Positions 51,869 through 60,846 of a DNA stretch of 64,000 nt are shown piece after piece (the stretch's first letter is position 1; each line of letters starts with the position of its first letter). Where the stretch lies: assembly GCF_014207595.1 (NCBI RefSeq), contig NZ_JACHGY010000001.1:372001-436000 (forward strand). The letters run 5' to 3'. The notes below the pieces were generated by a model. It ran no database searches. It worked only from the letters and a program-made list of their open reading frames with translations, and was not told the DNA's origin. This DNA comes from Algisphaera agarilytica. GTDB lineage: Bacteria > Planctomycetota > Phycisphaerae > Phycisphaerales > Phycisphaeraceae. A program made the position numbers and the translations under genes.

Positions 51869-53545
51869 ATGACCACACTCCCCTCCCAACCCGCGCCGCC
51901 CGACTCCGACGCGCCCGCCAAACCGGCGCCGCGTCGCAACAAGTGGCTCAATAAATCCAAGACCTACGTCTTCCTCTATGCGTTGCTGCTGCCCACGCTG
52001 CTGAGCATGGGCGTGTTCGGCTACTACCCCAAGGTCGACGTGCTGTTCAAGTCCGTCTACCGCTGGACGCCGGGCAGCATCCTGGAATACGTCGGCAGCA
52101 AGAACTACCTCGACGCGTTTGCCGACCCGATCTTCTGGCAGTCGTTCAAAGTCGTGGCCATCATGCTGGTGGCCAACCTCTTCAAGATGTGGCCGGGCAT
52201 CATCGTGGCGATCGCGCTGCACCGGCTGCTGAGCGACCGCTGGCGGTACATCTATCAGGTGTGTTTCGTGATCCCGATGGTCGTGCCGATGATGGTGTGG
52301 CTGCTGGTGTGGAAGAGCTTCTTCGACCCGGACTTCGGCATCCTGAACAAGCTGTTGAACCTGACCGGCGTGATGCCGATCCTGGGCTGGATGGACGGGA
52401 CGAATGTCCCACAACAAGCCGAAGCGGTGACCTCGGTAACCGCTGCAGGCACGACTGTTGTCGAAACGGTCGAATACGAAACCTATACAGGCGCCATGCC
52501 AATCATCGCGGGTTGGTTAGACCCGATACTGAACGGCTTCTACCGGGTGAATGAAATCGGCCAGCCCATCCTCTACGAAACCGCGAACGGATTACAGCCA
52601 CAGCTCATTTTCCCGGGTATCCAGCAGATCTTCGGCGGGGTCTGGGCGATGATGCTCGTGGGCGGGGTCTGCCTCACGCTCATGGCCCAACGCCTGGACC
52701 ACAAGCAACGCTGGGTCGGCTACGGCCTGGTGCTGCTGATGGCGGGGCTCATGCCCTGGCTCGCGGTTAACGCGCTGGGCAGCATGGCCGGGGCCATCCT
52801 CTCGCTGGCGATCTTCATCGGACTGATCATCGGGATGGCCCGGACGCTGGGTGCGGGCTGGGTGATCTGGCCGTTCCTCCTGCTCTACGGCATCTGGGCC
52901 TGCCACGGCGAGCCGGTCTGGCGTCTGCCGGTCATGATGGGCGCGGCGATCGGGTTCAGCGAACTGGTCAGCGCCAAGACCAGCCGACTGATCGGCCCCG
53001 AGATCCTCCGCTGGGTCGGCATCCTGTTGCTGACCGTGGGCGGCCTCATGATCTGCTTCGGCCTGATCTGGACCGAGCCCACCAACCAGTTCACCGGCGG
53101 CCGACCCGCGTGGCTGGGCAACCAGGACCTCATCCTCCCCGCCCTGATCCTCTGGGGCTTCCCTTGGGTCGGCACCGTGGGCGTGCTCATCTACCTCGCC
53201 GGCCTGCAGCAGATATCCACCGACGTGTACGAAGCCGCCCAGCTCGACGGCGTCGGCCCCATCGGCAAGCTGTTCAAAATCGAACTGCCCCTCATCATGA
53301 CCCAGGTGCGGATCAACCTGATCATGATGACCATCGGCACCCTCACCGGCTACGAGTTCTACTTCATCCTGCTCGGCCCCGAGGGCGGCCCCGGCAACGT
53401 CGGCATGGTGCCCGGCCTCTACATGTTCAAGTCGGCGTTCTTCGACATGCGATACGGCTACGCCTGTGCCCTGGGCATGGTGCTGTTCGTCGTCATCCTG
53501 CTGCTGACCATCGTCTATCAGAAGTACGTGAAGGTGGATAAATAA
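51869..53545 (+). CDS. Sugar ABC transporter permease, MalF type, with a large extra membrane segment
   Basis: 558 residues, about 250 more than usual. The first 165 residues are like MalF: L-P-T-L-L-S-M-G-V-F-G-Y-Y-P, then V-W-K-S-F-F-D-P-D-F-G. The last 145 contain the EAA loop (Y-E-A-A-Q-L-D-G-V) and G-P-E-G-G-P. Between them (about 170-410) lies an insertion with a Thr/Val/Glu-rich outside stretch and five or six extra hydrophobic helices. It is followed at one base by the MalG-type permease. No ATPase gene is in the operon. Confidence 0.87.
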   Translation: MTTLPSQPAPPDSDAPAKPAPRRNKWLNKSKTYVFLYALLLPTLLSMGVFGYYPKVDVLFKSVYRWTPGSILEYVGSKNYLDAFADPIFWQSFKVVAIMLVANLFKMWPGIIVAIALHRLLSDRWRYIYQVCFVIPMVVPMMVWLLVWKSFFDPDFGILNKLLNLTGVMPILGWMDGTNVPQQAEAVTSVTAAGTTVVETVEYETYTGAMPIIAGWLDPILNGFYRVNEIGQPILYETANGLQPQLIFPGIQQIFGGVWAMMLVGGVCLTLMAQRLDHKQRWVGYGLVLLMAGLMPWLAVNALGSMAGAILSLAIFIGLIIGMARTLGAGWVIWPFLLLYGIWACHGEPVWRLPVMMGAAIGFSELVSAKTSRLIGPEILRWVGILLLTVGGLMICFGLIWTEPTNQFTGGRPAWLGNQDLILPALILWGFPWVGTVGVLIYLAGLQQISTDVYEAAQLDGVGPIGKLFKIELPLIMTQVRINLIMMTIGTLTGYEFYFILLGPEGGPGNVGMVPGLYMFKSAFFDMRYGYACALGMVLFVVILLLTIVYQKYVKVDK

Positions 53546-53546
53546 G

Positions 53547-54383
53547 ATGCCCCAGAAAGTCAGCAAATCCGCCGAAGTCTTCAAGCACTCGATCATCCTC
53601 TTCGTGATCGCCTGTGCCCTCTACCCGCTGCTGGTCACCGTCATCATCAGCTTCAAGACCAACGCCCAGTACGAGGCCAACCCGTTCTGGTTCGACCCCA
53701 TCAGCACTTGGAACTGGGGCAACTGGTCCAAGGCCTGGGACACCGTCAGCCCCTACATCGCCAACTCCATCGTCGTCTCGGTTTCCGCGACCTCGATCGG
53801 CCTGGTCATGATCATCCTCTCGTCCTACGCGCTGGCCCGCTACCGCTTCCCCGGACGCAACATCATCTACTACGGCATCATCGCCTCGATGTTTCTGCCC
53901 GGCACCGCCGCGACGCTCGTCACCGTGTTCTGGCTGATCCGCAACCTCGGGCTCGTGAACAACCTCTGGGCCCTGATCATCGTCGGGGCGGCGGGCGCTC
54001 AGGTCGTGGGCATCTTCATCCTCAAGCAGTTCATCGAAGACATCCCCAAAGAGCTCTTCGAGTCGGCCCAGATCGACGGCGCTAACCACATCCGCCAGAT
54101 CACCAACATCGTCCTGCCGATGTCCGGCCCGGTGCTGGCGATCATCGCGATCCTCAAGTTCCTGGGCCACTGGAACGAGGTCATGCTCGCCATGATCGTC
54201 ATGCGTGACGACAACAAACTCACCATCCCCGTGGGCCTGCTCCGCCTCGAAGGCGAGTACGTCAAGCAATGGGGCGAGATGATGGCCGGCTACGCCATGG
54301 CGTCCATCCCGCTGATCATCCTGTTCGTCTTCACCATGCGGTGGTTCGTGAAGGGCATCGCCGCGGGTGCGGTGAAGGGGTGA
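53547..54383 (+). CDS. Sugar ABC transporter permease, MalG type
   Basis: 278 residues, the normal length. TM1 spans about residues 15-36, then W-N-W-G-N-W-S-K-A and five further helices, with the EAA loop E-S-A-Q-I-D-G-A near residue 173 and A-V-K-G at the end. It follows the MalF-type permease by one base and forms the pore with it. A GGATTTC-family repeat tract and a terminator follow. Confidence 0.93.
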   Translation: MPQKVSKSAEVFKHSIILFVIACALYPLLVTVIISFKTNAQYEANPFWFDPISTWNWGNWSKAWDTVSPYIANSIVVSVSATSIGLVMIILSSYALARYRFPGRNIIYYGIIASMFLPGTAATLVTVFWLIRNLGLVNNLWALIIVGAAGAQVVGIFILKQFIEDIPKELFESAQIDGANHIRQITNIVLPMSGPVLAIIAILKFLGHWNEVMLAMIVMRDDNKLTIPVGLLRLEGEYVKQWGEMMAGYAMASIPLIILFVFTMRWFVKGIAAGAVKG

Positions 54384-54390
54384 TCCGGTT

Positions 54391-54417
54391 TTCGGATTTC
54401 GGATTTCGGATTTCGGA
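54391..54417. repeat. GGATTTC heptamer tandem repeat after the sugar importer
   Basis: TTCGGAT repeated almost four times in perfect tandem (period 7). It is one arm of the GGATTTC family; no opposing arm lies nearby. It starts just after the stop of the MalG-type gene, before a terminator. Confidence 0.85.
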
Positions 54418-54437
54418 CAGAATCAAACAACTGAAAG

Positions 54438-54473
54438 CCCGCGGATGGCGCAGCCTTCCGCGGGTTCTTTTTT
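54438..54473 (+). terminator. Rho-independent terminator of the second sugar-importer operon
   Basis: CCCGCGGA pairs with TCCGCGGG around an 11-base loop; TTCTTTTTT follows. Confidence 0.88.
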
Positions 54474-54503
54474 CTACTCCCTATCTCCCAACTCCCTACC
54501 CCC

Positions 54504-55004
54504 CTAAACAACCCCCACCTCATCTCCCACCCCAAACGCCCCCGCCTCCACCACCGTCGCGGTGATGCCCCCGTGCCCGCGGACCGCGTTGTAGCCGCCC
54601 GGGCCCAGCGCCGCTTCCATCTTGCTGCACGGCTGACACAAGCCCGTGTACTCCAACACCGCCCCGCCGACGCGGAAACGCTTGCCTTTCAGCGCGAGCA
54701 GGTTCACCCCCGACACCACGATGTTTCGCCGCAGCAGCCCCGGCAGTTCTTCGAGCGACACATCGTTTCGCTGCGCACACGCCGCGATCACGGGCAGGTG
54801 TTCGTGTTGGATCAAGGTGACTTGCCGTTTGCTGCCGGGCTTGCCGGCGTAGCGATCGCCGTCGAGGCCTTGCTCGGGGGAGACTTGGGATTGCTCGAGC
54901 GAAGCCATCGGCTCACCGCGTCCCGGACGCACGCCGATCCATTCCACCCGCCCCACCTGCGGCAGGGTGTCGAGCAGCTTCTTCATCGGGCTGGACTCAT
55001 CCAT
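54504..55004 (-). CDS. MOSC-domain protein
   Basis: 166 residues. It has the MOSC pattern: G-L-D-G-D-R-Y-A-G near residue 46, V-T-L-I-Q-H-E-H-L, R-R-N-I-V-V-S-G-V-N-L and the conserved cysteine region G-L-C-Q-P-C. MOSC domains transfer sulfur or bind molybdopterin-type ligands; stand-alone ones are often of unknown role. Start at 55004 or at the ATG at 54986; neither has a good Shine-Dalgarno. Confidence 0.86.
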   Translation of the reverse strand: MDESSPMKKLLDTLPQVGRVEWIGVRPGRGEPMASLEQSQVSPEQGLDGDRYAGKPGSKRQVTLIQHEHLPVIAACAQRNDVSLEELPGLLRRNIVVSGVNLLALKGKRFRVGGAVLEYTGLCQPCSKMEAALGPGGYNAVRGHGGITATVVEAGAFGVGDEVGVV

Positions 55005-55026
55005 CACGCGATCCAATATGCGGCAG

Positions 55027-55111
55027 GGTGCCGTGGTCAAACGAGCGTAGCGAGAGCCGGCCACGCATCATGGGAACCGTCGTGGCCGGCGCTTCGCTTG
55101 ACCACGGCACC
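55027..55111. repeat. Inverted repeat GGTGCCGTGGTCAA...TTGACCACGGCACC
   Basis: The outer arms GGTGCCGTGGTCAA (55027-55040) and TTGACCACGGCACC pair perfectly. Inside, CCGGCCACG and CGTGGCCGG form a second stem, with short unpaired blocks between (GCGTAGCGA-like). The element sits in the gap between the MOSC gene and lnt. It is distinct from the other families in the window. Confidence 0.75.
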
Positions 55112-55139
55112 CCAAAGTGAACCAACACCGAATGAACCA

Positions 55140-56819
55140 TCACGCGATCCGGTGCTTGGCCAGGGGTCGGCCGAAGATCGCCCCGAACACCGTCGCGCCC
55201 AGCGTGAACAACACCAGCAACACCCACGGCCAGCCGCCGAGCGCCGCGTAGAGCGTCGTCCGCGGGTCAGTCTTCATCGTGTGCGCCAGGACGCCCGACT
55301 CGTACTGACCCAGCCGTGCCCGGCAGCGTCCCGTTGAATCGATGAACGTGCTGATCCCGGTGTTCACGCTGCGGGCCATCGGCACGCGGTTCTCGATGCA
55401 ACGCAGGCTCGCGAGCTGGGCGTGTTGGCGTCGCATGCTCTTGCCCGAGTACCAGCCATCGTTGGTGAGGTTGACCAGCGCGTCGAGGCGCTTGCCTTCG
55501 TCGCCGTAGACCATCTTCCGGCAGACCGAGGCGATCACGTCTTCGTAGCAGATCGGCGTGCCCACCTGCCAGCCGCCGGGCAGCGTGAACACCACCGGGC
55601 CGTCGCCCGCCGTGAGTGCGTAGCCCGGCCAGACCTGCATCTTCTCCATCAAGCCTTCGATGAAGCCCGGCCCGGGGACGTACTCGCCCATGGGCACGCG
55701 GTGCTGTTTGTAGTACGGCGAACCCACGAGCGAGCCTTCCGCGTTCACCAGGTGCGCCGCGTTGTACCGGCGTTCGCCGTCGGCGCCCCACTCCCGGCCG
55801 CTGGCCCCCACGATGGTGGTCACGCCATCGCGCACCACCAGCCCGCGGGCCAGGCCCGAAATCTGCGACGCGAAGGGGTCGGTTTCGCCGTAGCGGATGA
55901 TGGCCTCGTCGGTGATCGCGAACGGGATGATCGTTTCGGGCCACACCACCGCGTCCGGCCCGGCGGGGACTTCCAGCCCCTCGGCCGTGGTCACCCGCTT
56001 GGGCCCCGCGACCGCCGCCGCGGCGTGCAGTTCCATCAGCTTCTCAAAGTCCGCCACGATCGATTGCTCGGTCACCCGGGCCTTGTTGTCCTGCAAGAGG
56101 TTGGTCTGCACCACCGCGATCGTCGGGCCCTCGGCCGTGAGGCCGTCGGTCTGCGCGATGCGCCACTGCCCGTAGCCCCACGCCCCAACGAGCACCACCG
56201 CCGCCAGCCCGATCGCCGGGCGCGGCACCTTCCGCTTGATCGCCAGGTCCACGATCGCCCCGTTGACCAACGCCACGACCAGCCCCACTGTGTGCTGCCC
56301 GAACAGGTCGGCCGTCTGCACCACGCGGCCTACATCATCGACATCCCACTTCGCCTGCGACTGGGCCAACGAGTACCACGCAAACCCGCCCGCCGGCCAG
56401 ACCGAGCGCAGCACCTCGATGCTCACCCAGCACAACGGCAGCGCAAACACCATCGGCCAGCGCAGCTTCTGGTGCAGCACGCCTATCGCCAGGATGCTCA
56501 GCGCCACGTTCAGCCCCAGCCACACCCCCAGCACCGGCGGTGCTGCGGGCGAGATCGGCCCCAGCCAACGCAGCATCCACCACCACCACACCCCGAACAC
56601 CACCGCCGAGGTCCAGAACAGCCGCCGCCAGTCCCGCGTCCGGGCCGCCGCGATCCCCGCGGGCACCAGCGCAACGTACGCCAGGACACTCCAACCGGGC
56701 CGCGGAAACGCCAGCATCAGCAAGACCCCCGCCAAGGCAAACGCCCCGAGGTGCTGCCACCGCGACGTCCGTTTCCGAGTCGCAAACACAAACCGGGATG
56801 CATTGCTCACCGTTGCCAT
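55140..56819 (-). CDS. lnt: Apolipoprotein N-acyltransferase
   Basis: 559 residues. About six or seven N-terminal membrane helices are followed by the carbon-nitrogen hydrolase domain with the catalytic triad visible: E295 in W-P-E-T, K371 in Y-Y-K-Q-H-R-V-P-M-G-E-Y and C424 in I-C-Y-E-D. Lnt adds the third acyl chain to lipoproteins in the inner membrane, in line with the lipoproteins seen in this window and a diderm envelope. ATG at 56819; GGAG is only 2 bases upstream, so an in-frame TTG at 56840 is possible. Confidence 0.93.
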   Translation of the reverse strand: MATVSNASRFVFATRKRTSRWQHLGAFALAGVLLMLAFPRPGWSVLAYVALVPAGIAAARTRDWRRLFWTSAVVFGVWWWWMLRWLGPISPAAPPVLGVWLGLNVALSILAIGVLHQKLRWPMVFALPLCWVSIEVLRSVWPAGGFAWYSLAQSQAKWDVDDVGRVVQTADLFGQHTVGLVVALVNGAIVDLAIKRKVPRPAIGLAAVVLVGAWGYGQWRIAQTDGLTAEGPTIAVVQTNLLQDNKARVTEQSIVADFEKLMELHAAAAVAGPKRVTTAEGLEVPAGPDAVVWPETIIPFAITDEAIIRYGETDPFASQISGLARGLVVRDGVTTIVGASGREWGADGERRYNAAHLVNAEGSLVGSPYYKQHRVPMGEYVPGPGFIEGLMEKMQVWPGYALTAGDGPVVFTLPGGWQVGTPICYEDVIASVCRKMVYGDEGKRLDALVNLTNDGWYSGKSMRRQHAQLASLRCIENRVPMARSVNTGISTFIDSTGRCRARLGQYESGVLAHTMKTDPRTTLYAALGGWPWVLLVLFTLGATVFGAIFGRPLAKHRIA

Positions 56820-56879
56820 ATCTCCAGAATACCAGTTCAAGCTACAAGAGAACCGAAGTTCCGCTCCATGAATAACGAC

Positions 56880-56916
56880 AAAAAGCCGCCGCAGCGGTCA
56901 GGGACGCTGCGACGGC
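56880..56916 (-). terminator. Rho-independent terminator of the PEP-CTERM gene
   Basis: On the minus strand, GCCGTCGCAGCG pairs with CGCTGCGGCGGC around an 8-base loop, followed by TTTTT. Confidence 0.85.
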
Positions 56917-56948
56917 CAAGGAATCTCCCCACGACGGGATGAATTGGG

Positions 56949-59789
56949 TTAGCCGCGACGACGACCCATCATGGCGATGCTGCCCAGGCCAAGCAGGATC
57001 AACGAAGCGGGCTCGGGGACCGCCGCGATGCTGACGCTGCCGCCCACCAGCAGATCGCTGGTGTTCAGAACGACCGGTCCCGAGTTGATCGACGAGAAGT
57101 TGCCCGTGAGCGCCGGGATATCGAAGTCCAGCAGGTCGAAGGTTTGGCCGACCACCAGGCTCTCGATATCGGTAAAGGTCAGGTTGAGCTGGCCGTCCAA
57201 GTCCAGAAGGCCGCCGACGACATCGACCGTCTCGAACTCCGTGAGGCTGTCAATGGTGAGGCCGATCACGCTGGTCTCCTCGAGGTCGAGGTTGCCCGAA
57301 GCCAAGGAGATGCCGCCGTTGATGGTGCCGGCGTTAACGACCGATCCGCCGAGGTTGACGCCTTGTTGCACAAGGACGGCCGGGGCGGCGTCCGCAGTAA
57401 TAAGGCCACTGATCTGGTTCACGATGTTACCGCTAAAGGTCGCTCCGGGGGCGGGGGCAAAGAGGCGGATGCCCGCGTCGACCGGCTGGTCGCCGCTGCC
57501 CGCGATCAGGCCGGCGTTCACAATCGATCCAAGCTGGATGTCGTCAGACACAGTACCCACCTGAACCGATACACCCGACCCTGCGCCACCGCGGGCATCG
57601 ATGCTGCCCGAGGCGAGGTTGGTGAGGCTGAAGCTGTCGGCGGTGCCGTCGACGTAGAACGTGCCGTTGCGTTGACGCCCGGTCGCAAGGATGTCGCCGG
57701 CGTTGTTGACCGTAAGGCCGATGCCGTCGAGGTTGAACGCACGGCTATCGGAGCTGATGGTGCCGGTGTTGTTCACCACGCCGCCGGTGTGGTCACCACC
57801 GCCTGCGGGCGTGGGGTTGCCGAAGTACACACCGTTATGCACACCGGAGATGGTGCCGGCATTGTTGAGCGTGCCCTGGAAGTTGACACCGTTGACCGCA
57901 CGGAAGCCGCCGACCGTACCGTTCGCTCCCTCGCTGGAAATGTCGCCGGTGTTGGTAATCGTGCCGGTGAACAGGCCGGTCGTGGTTCCGTCGAGAGCGC
58001 CGCCAACGCGGGTCCGTTCGAGGCGGATGCCGTCACCCGCGGTCGCCAAGCCGGCGCCCGCGTTGCCGCGGCCGAGAAGCTGACCAGAGTTATTGATGGT
58101 GAAGTCGTTGCCGGCTTCGTCGAGCTCAACCGAGAAGCCCGCACCTTCCAGCCCTTCGCCGGCGTCGATGACACCGCCGTTGTTGAGGGTGAAGTCTTGA
58201 GCGGTCGAGTCGGCGTAGACCGTGCCGTTGCGCTGATTACCGGTGCCGAGGATCAGGCCGTCGTTGTTGACGGTCAGGCCGGTGCCGTCGATGTTCAGGG
58301 CACGGCTGTTCGAGCTGATGATGCCGGTGTTGTTAACCACACCGTTGGAGTAGTCGGCACCTTGGCTGTTGACGGCGTTGCCGAAGTACAAGCCGTTCTG
58401 AACACCGGAGATGACGCCGGAGTTATTCAGCCCGCCGTCGAACGAGATGCCGTTGACAAAGCGGACGCCGGCGACGGTCCCGTTAGCGCCTTCGGAGGCG
58501 ATGGTGCCGCTGTTACTTAGGTTCACCTCGGCGGTACCGATGTTCCCGACGTTACCGATGCGAACGCCGTCACCCGCTGCCGAGGAGCCAGCGCTCGCGT
58601 TGCCGCGGCCCTGGATGGTCCCTGCGTTGGTCAGGCCGAAGGTATTGGCCCCGTCCACCGCCCCGCCGATCTCAGCGCCAAAGCCCGAGCCTTCGTTGCC
58701 TTCACCTGCATCGATGGTTCCGCCCGTAAGGTTGTTGACCGTGTAATCGTCGGCGGTGCCGTCGACATAGAACGTGCCGTTACGCTGGTTACCGGTGCCG
58801 ATAATCTCGCCGGCGTTATTAACCGTCAAGCCGATGCCGTCGAGGTTGAACGCGCGGCTATCGGAGCTGATGGTGCCGGTGTTGTTCACCACGCCGTCGG
58901 TGTGGTCGCCGCCGCCCGCGGGCGTGGGGTTACCGAAATACACGCCGTTCTGGGTGCCGGTGATCGTGCCGGAGTTGTCCAGTTGTCCCTGAAAACTGAC
59001 ACCATTGACGGCACGGAAGCCGCCGACGGTGCCATTGGCACCTTCCGAAGTGATCTCACCGGTATTGGTTATCGATCCCGTAAACAGACCGGTCGTGGTG
59101 CCGTCGAGGGCGCCGCCAGCGCGGGTCCGTTCTAGACGGATGCCGTCACCCGCAGTCGCGGCACCGGCGGAGGCATTGCCCCGGCCGGCGATGGTGCCGG
59201 CGTTGGTGATACTGGCGTCGGTGCCGCCCGCAGCCAGCTCGAGCGAGATGCCCGCGCCGTCGTTGTGTTGGCCCGCGTCGATGGTGCCGCCTTGCTGATT
59301 ATCGATCGAAAAGTTGTTGGCTGAAATATTGGAGTAGATCGTGCCGTTGCGCTGATCGCCGGTGCCGATAATCTGGCCGGCGTTACTCACCGCAACCGTG
59401 CCGCCGATGTTGATGGCCCGGCTGTCGGAACGGATGATGCCGGGACCGAGGTTGGTGACAGTGCCCGAGCCCAGGCCGTTCACGAAGTTGATGGCGTTGA
59501 GGCCACCTTCGATGTTACCTGCGTTGATGACGGTCGTATCGGCCGCGGTGATGATCGCATTGAGCTCCGCCGTGATGAAGCCCCCCTGGCCGTTACTGAT
59601 TACCACGCCGTCCGCTCCCGCGGGTATGTCAACCGCGTTGTCTTGCAGAACCTGAATCCAGGTGGACGACTCGTCGGTGACCGTAACGGTGTCGTCCGCC
59701 GATGGCGAGACCTGTGCGAGCGAGACGGGCGCGATGACGGACATCAGCCCGCAACTCCATAGCAAACGTTTGGTCGTAAATGAAATCAT
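56949..59789 (-). CDS. PEP-CTERM-anchored surface protein with long beta-helix-like repeats
   Basis: 946 residues. The N-terminal signal peptide (about residues 1-26, ending S-L-A-Q) is followed by about four repeats of 180-190 residues rich in Gly, Asn, Thr and Ser: N-N-T-G-T-I-S-S, G-A-G-x-x-V-x-x and N-A-G-x-I-x-G-x-G-N-Q-R-N-G-T are recurrent. Parallel beta-helix architecture is likely (inference). The C-terminus has V-P-E-P-A-S, a hydrophobic helix and G-R-R-R-G, the PEP-CTERM sorting signal for exosortase processing. AAGGA lies about 11 bases before the ATG at 59789. It belongs to exported surface or matrix proteins. Confidence 0.9.
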   Translation of the reverse strand: MISFTTKRLLWSCGLMSVIAPVSLAQVSPSADDTVTVTDESSTWIQVLQDNAVDIPAGADGVVISNGQGGFITAELNAIITAADTTVINAGNIEGGLNAINFVNGLGSGTVTNLGPGIIRSDSRAINIGGTVAVSNAGQIIGTGDQRNGTIYSNISANNFSIDNQQGGTIDAGQHNDGAGISLELAAGGTDASITNAGTIAGRGNASAGAATAGDGIRLERTRAGGALDGTTTGLFTGSITNTGEITSEGANGTVGGFRAVNGVSFQGQLDNSGTITGTQNGVYFGNPTPAGGGDHTDGVVNNTGTISSDSRAFNLDGIGLTVNNAGEIIGTGNQRNGTFYVDGTADDYTVNNLTGGTIDAGEGNEGSGFGAEIGGAVDGANTFGLTNAGTIQGRGNASAGSSAAGDGVRIGNVGNIGTAEVNLSNSGTIASEGANGTVAGVRFVNGISFDGGLNNSGVISGVQNGLYFGNAVNSQGADYSNGVVNNTGIISSNSRALNIDGTGLTVNNDGLILGTGNQRNGTVYADSTAQDFTLNNGGVIDAGEGLEGAGFSVELDEAGNDFTINNSGQLLGRGNAGAGLATAGDGIRLERTRVGGALDGTTTGLFTGTITNTGDISSEGANGTVGGFRAVNGVNFQGTLNNAGTISGVHNGVYFGNPTPAGGGDHTGGVVNNTGTISSDSRAFNLDGIGLTVNNAGDILATGRQRNGTFYVDGTADSFSLTNLASGSIDARGGAGSGVSVQVGTVSDDIQLGSIVNAGLIAGSGDQPVDAGIRLFAPAPGATFSGNIVNQISGLITADAAPAVLVQQGVNLGGSVVNAGTINGGISLASGNLDLEETSVIGLTIDSLTEFETVDVVGGLLDLDGQLNLTFTDIESLVVGQTFDLLDFDIPALTGNFSSINSGPVVLNTSDLLVGGSVSIAAVPEPASLILLGLGSIAMMGRRRG
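57640..59380. repeat. Tandem coding repeats in the PEP-CTERM gene, with an A-B-A order
   Basis: The near-identical stretch around GCGGGTCCGT occurs at 58008 and 59121, a spacing of 1,113 bases (371 codons, two repeat units). The units at those two places are far more alike to each other than to the unit between them. Confidence 0.8.
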
Positions 59790-59941
59790 GGTCTTTTCGT
59801 TCCTTGGGAAAAGGTGAGGGGCTGACACAGGCACGACGGATCGCGTCGGGCATCTACGACCTGATTCCCGTTGGGCCGCCTTTCATTGCAGCGGGTCAAA
59901 AAAAATTGACACGGGTCAGCCGAGCCTTCGAACCGCGCAAC

Positions 59942-59969
59942 AAAAAACCGCCTGCTCATAGCGAGGCGG
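59942..59969 (-). terminator. Rho-independent terminator after the anti-sigma gene
   Basis: On the minus strand CCGCCT...AGGCGG forms a stem with a 10-base loop, followed by TTTTTT. It lies just after the stop of the anti-sigma gene at 60013. Confidence 0.85.
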
Positions 59970-60012
59970 CTAAAGCCAGGTAGGCAAGATCGAACGGGGA
60001 GTCGCCGGGACG

Positions 60013-60846
60013 CTACGGCCCGTCAGTCGGCTGAATCAACGGCAGGATCTTGGGCGTATCGAATGGAGTCACTTCGTAAAACACCAAGCCCTGGATTTCT
60101 TCTTTGTGGACTTCAAGCCCGGCCGAACGCGACCCCCGCAGACGTCGGGCCTGGTCGGCCTGGTCGATCACCACGGCGACATTTTCGCCTTCCACTTTGG
60201 CCATCAAGATGATCTCGTCCTTGCTGAGGACCTCGCCGCCCAGAGACGCGGGATAGCTCCAACCCAACAACTCGACCTGGGGGACGTCCGGCGCAAACGC
60301 CAAGGACACACCGACCGCATTCTGCATCTCCACCGGGAACTGCTCGGGTGAGCAAGTACGGGGCGCGACGAAACCGGATTCCTCCAGCATCGCGTACATC
60401 TCGCCAGCCCTCAGGCGGGGGTCGCTGTCCCAGGGCGACAGCCATTGCCCGGCGAGGTAGACCGTCGTGACCACGGCGATACACGCGGCGATCTTCAGAG
60501 CTTGCGCCCATACCGAAGAGGTTGATCGCTTCGCCGGCGGAGTATCCTGCGCAGCCGGTGCGGTGTCTGAACCCGCGAGCCGTAGGGAAGGCGGGGCTTG
60601 GCCGGGCTCAACGCCCGCTTGCTCCGCGGCGATGGCTTTCATGACCGCATCCGAAGCGGCATGGGCATCCTGAGCCAGCCAGCCAGCTTCGGCCTGTTCA
60701 TACTTAGTGAACTGTTCCAACAAAGCCGCGAGGTCGGGTTCGGCTTCGAGGCGGCGTTCGAATTGCTCTCGATCCTCTGCGGACATCAACCCGTCGAGGT
60801 ATTGATTGATGGCTTCGAAATCGGATTCGTGGGGGAACTTGCTCAT
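60013..60846 (-). CDS. Anti-sigma factor-like single-pass membrane protein
   Basis: 277 residues. The N-terminus has a helical segment of anti-sigma type (residues 8-60: Y-L-D-G-L-M-S-A-E-D-R-E-Q-F-E-R-R-L) but no H-x3-C-x2-C zinc motif. One membrane helix lies about residues 113-135, and the last 140 residues form an outside domain with a beta-rich pattern. Its start overlaps the stop of the ECF sigma gene (ATGA), the normal arrangement of sigma-regulator pairs. What signal the outside domain senses is unknown. Confidence 0.83.
   Translation of the reverse strand: MSKFPHESDFEAINQYLDGLMSAEDREQFERRLEAEPDLAALLEQFTKYEQAEAGWLAQDAHAASDAVMKAIAAEQAGVEPGQAPPSLRLAGSDTAPAAQDTPPAKRSTSSVWAQALKIAACIAVVTTVYLAGQWLSPWDSDPRLRAGEMYAMLEESGFVAPRTCSPEQFPVEMQNAVGVSLAFAPDVPQVELLGWSYPASLGGEVLSKDEIILMAKVEGENVAVVIDQADQARRLRGSRSAGLEVHKEEIQGLVFYEVTPFDTPKILPLIQPTDGP

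Noticed and set aside
49789-51960. Open frame of 723 codons on the minus strand opposite the binding-protein gene
   Set aside because: Shadow of the plus-strand ABC gene, no recognisable domain.
57144-58520. Plus-strand frame of 458 codons opposite the PEP-CTERM gene
   Set aside because: Shadow of the repeat protein; the periodic sequence gives long open frames on both strands.
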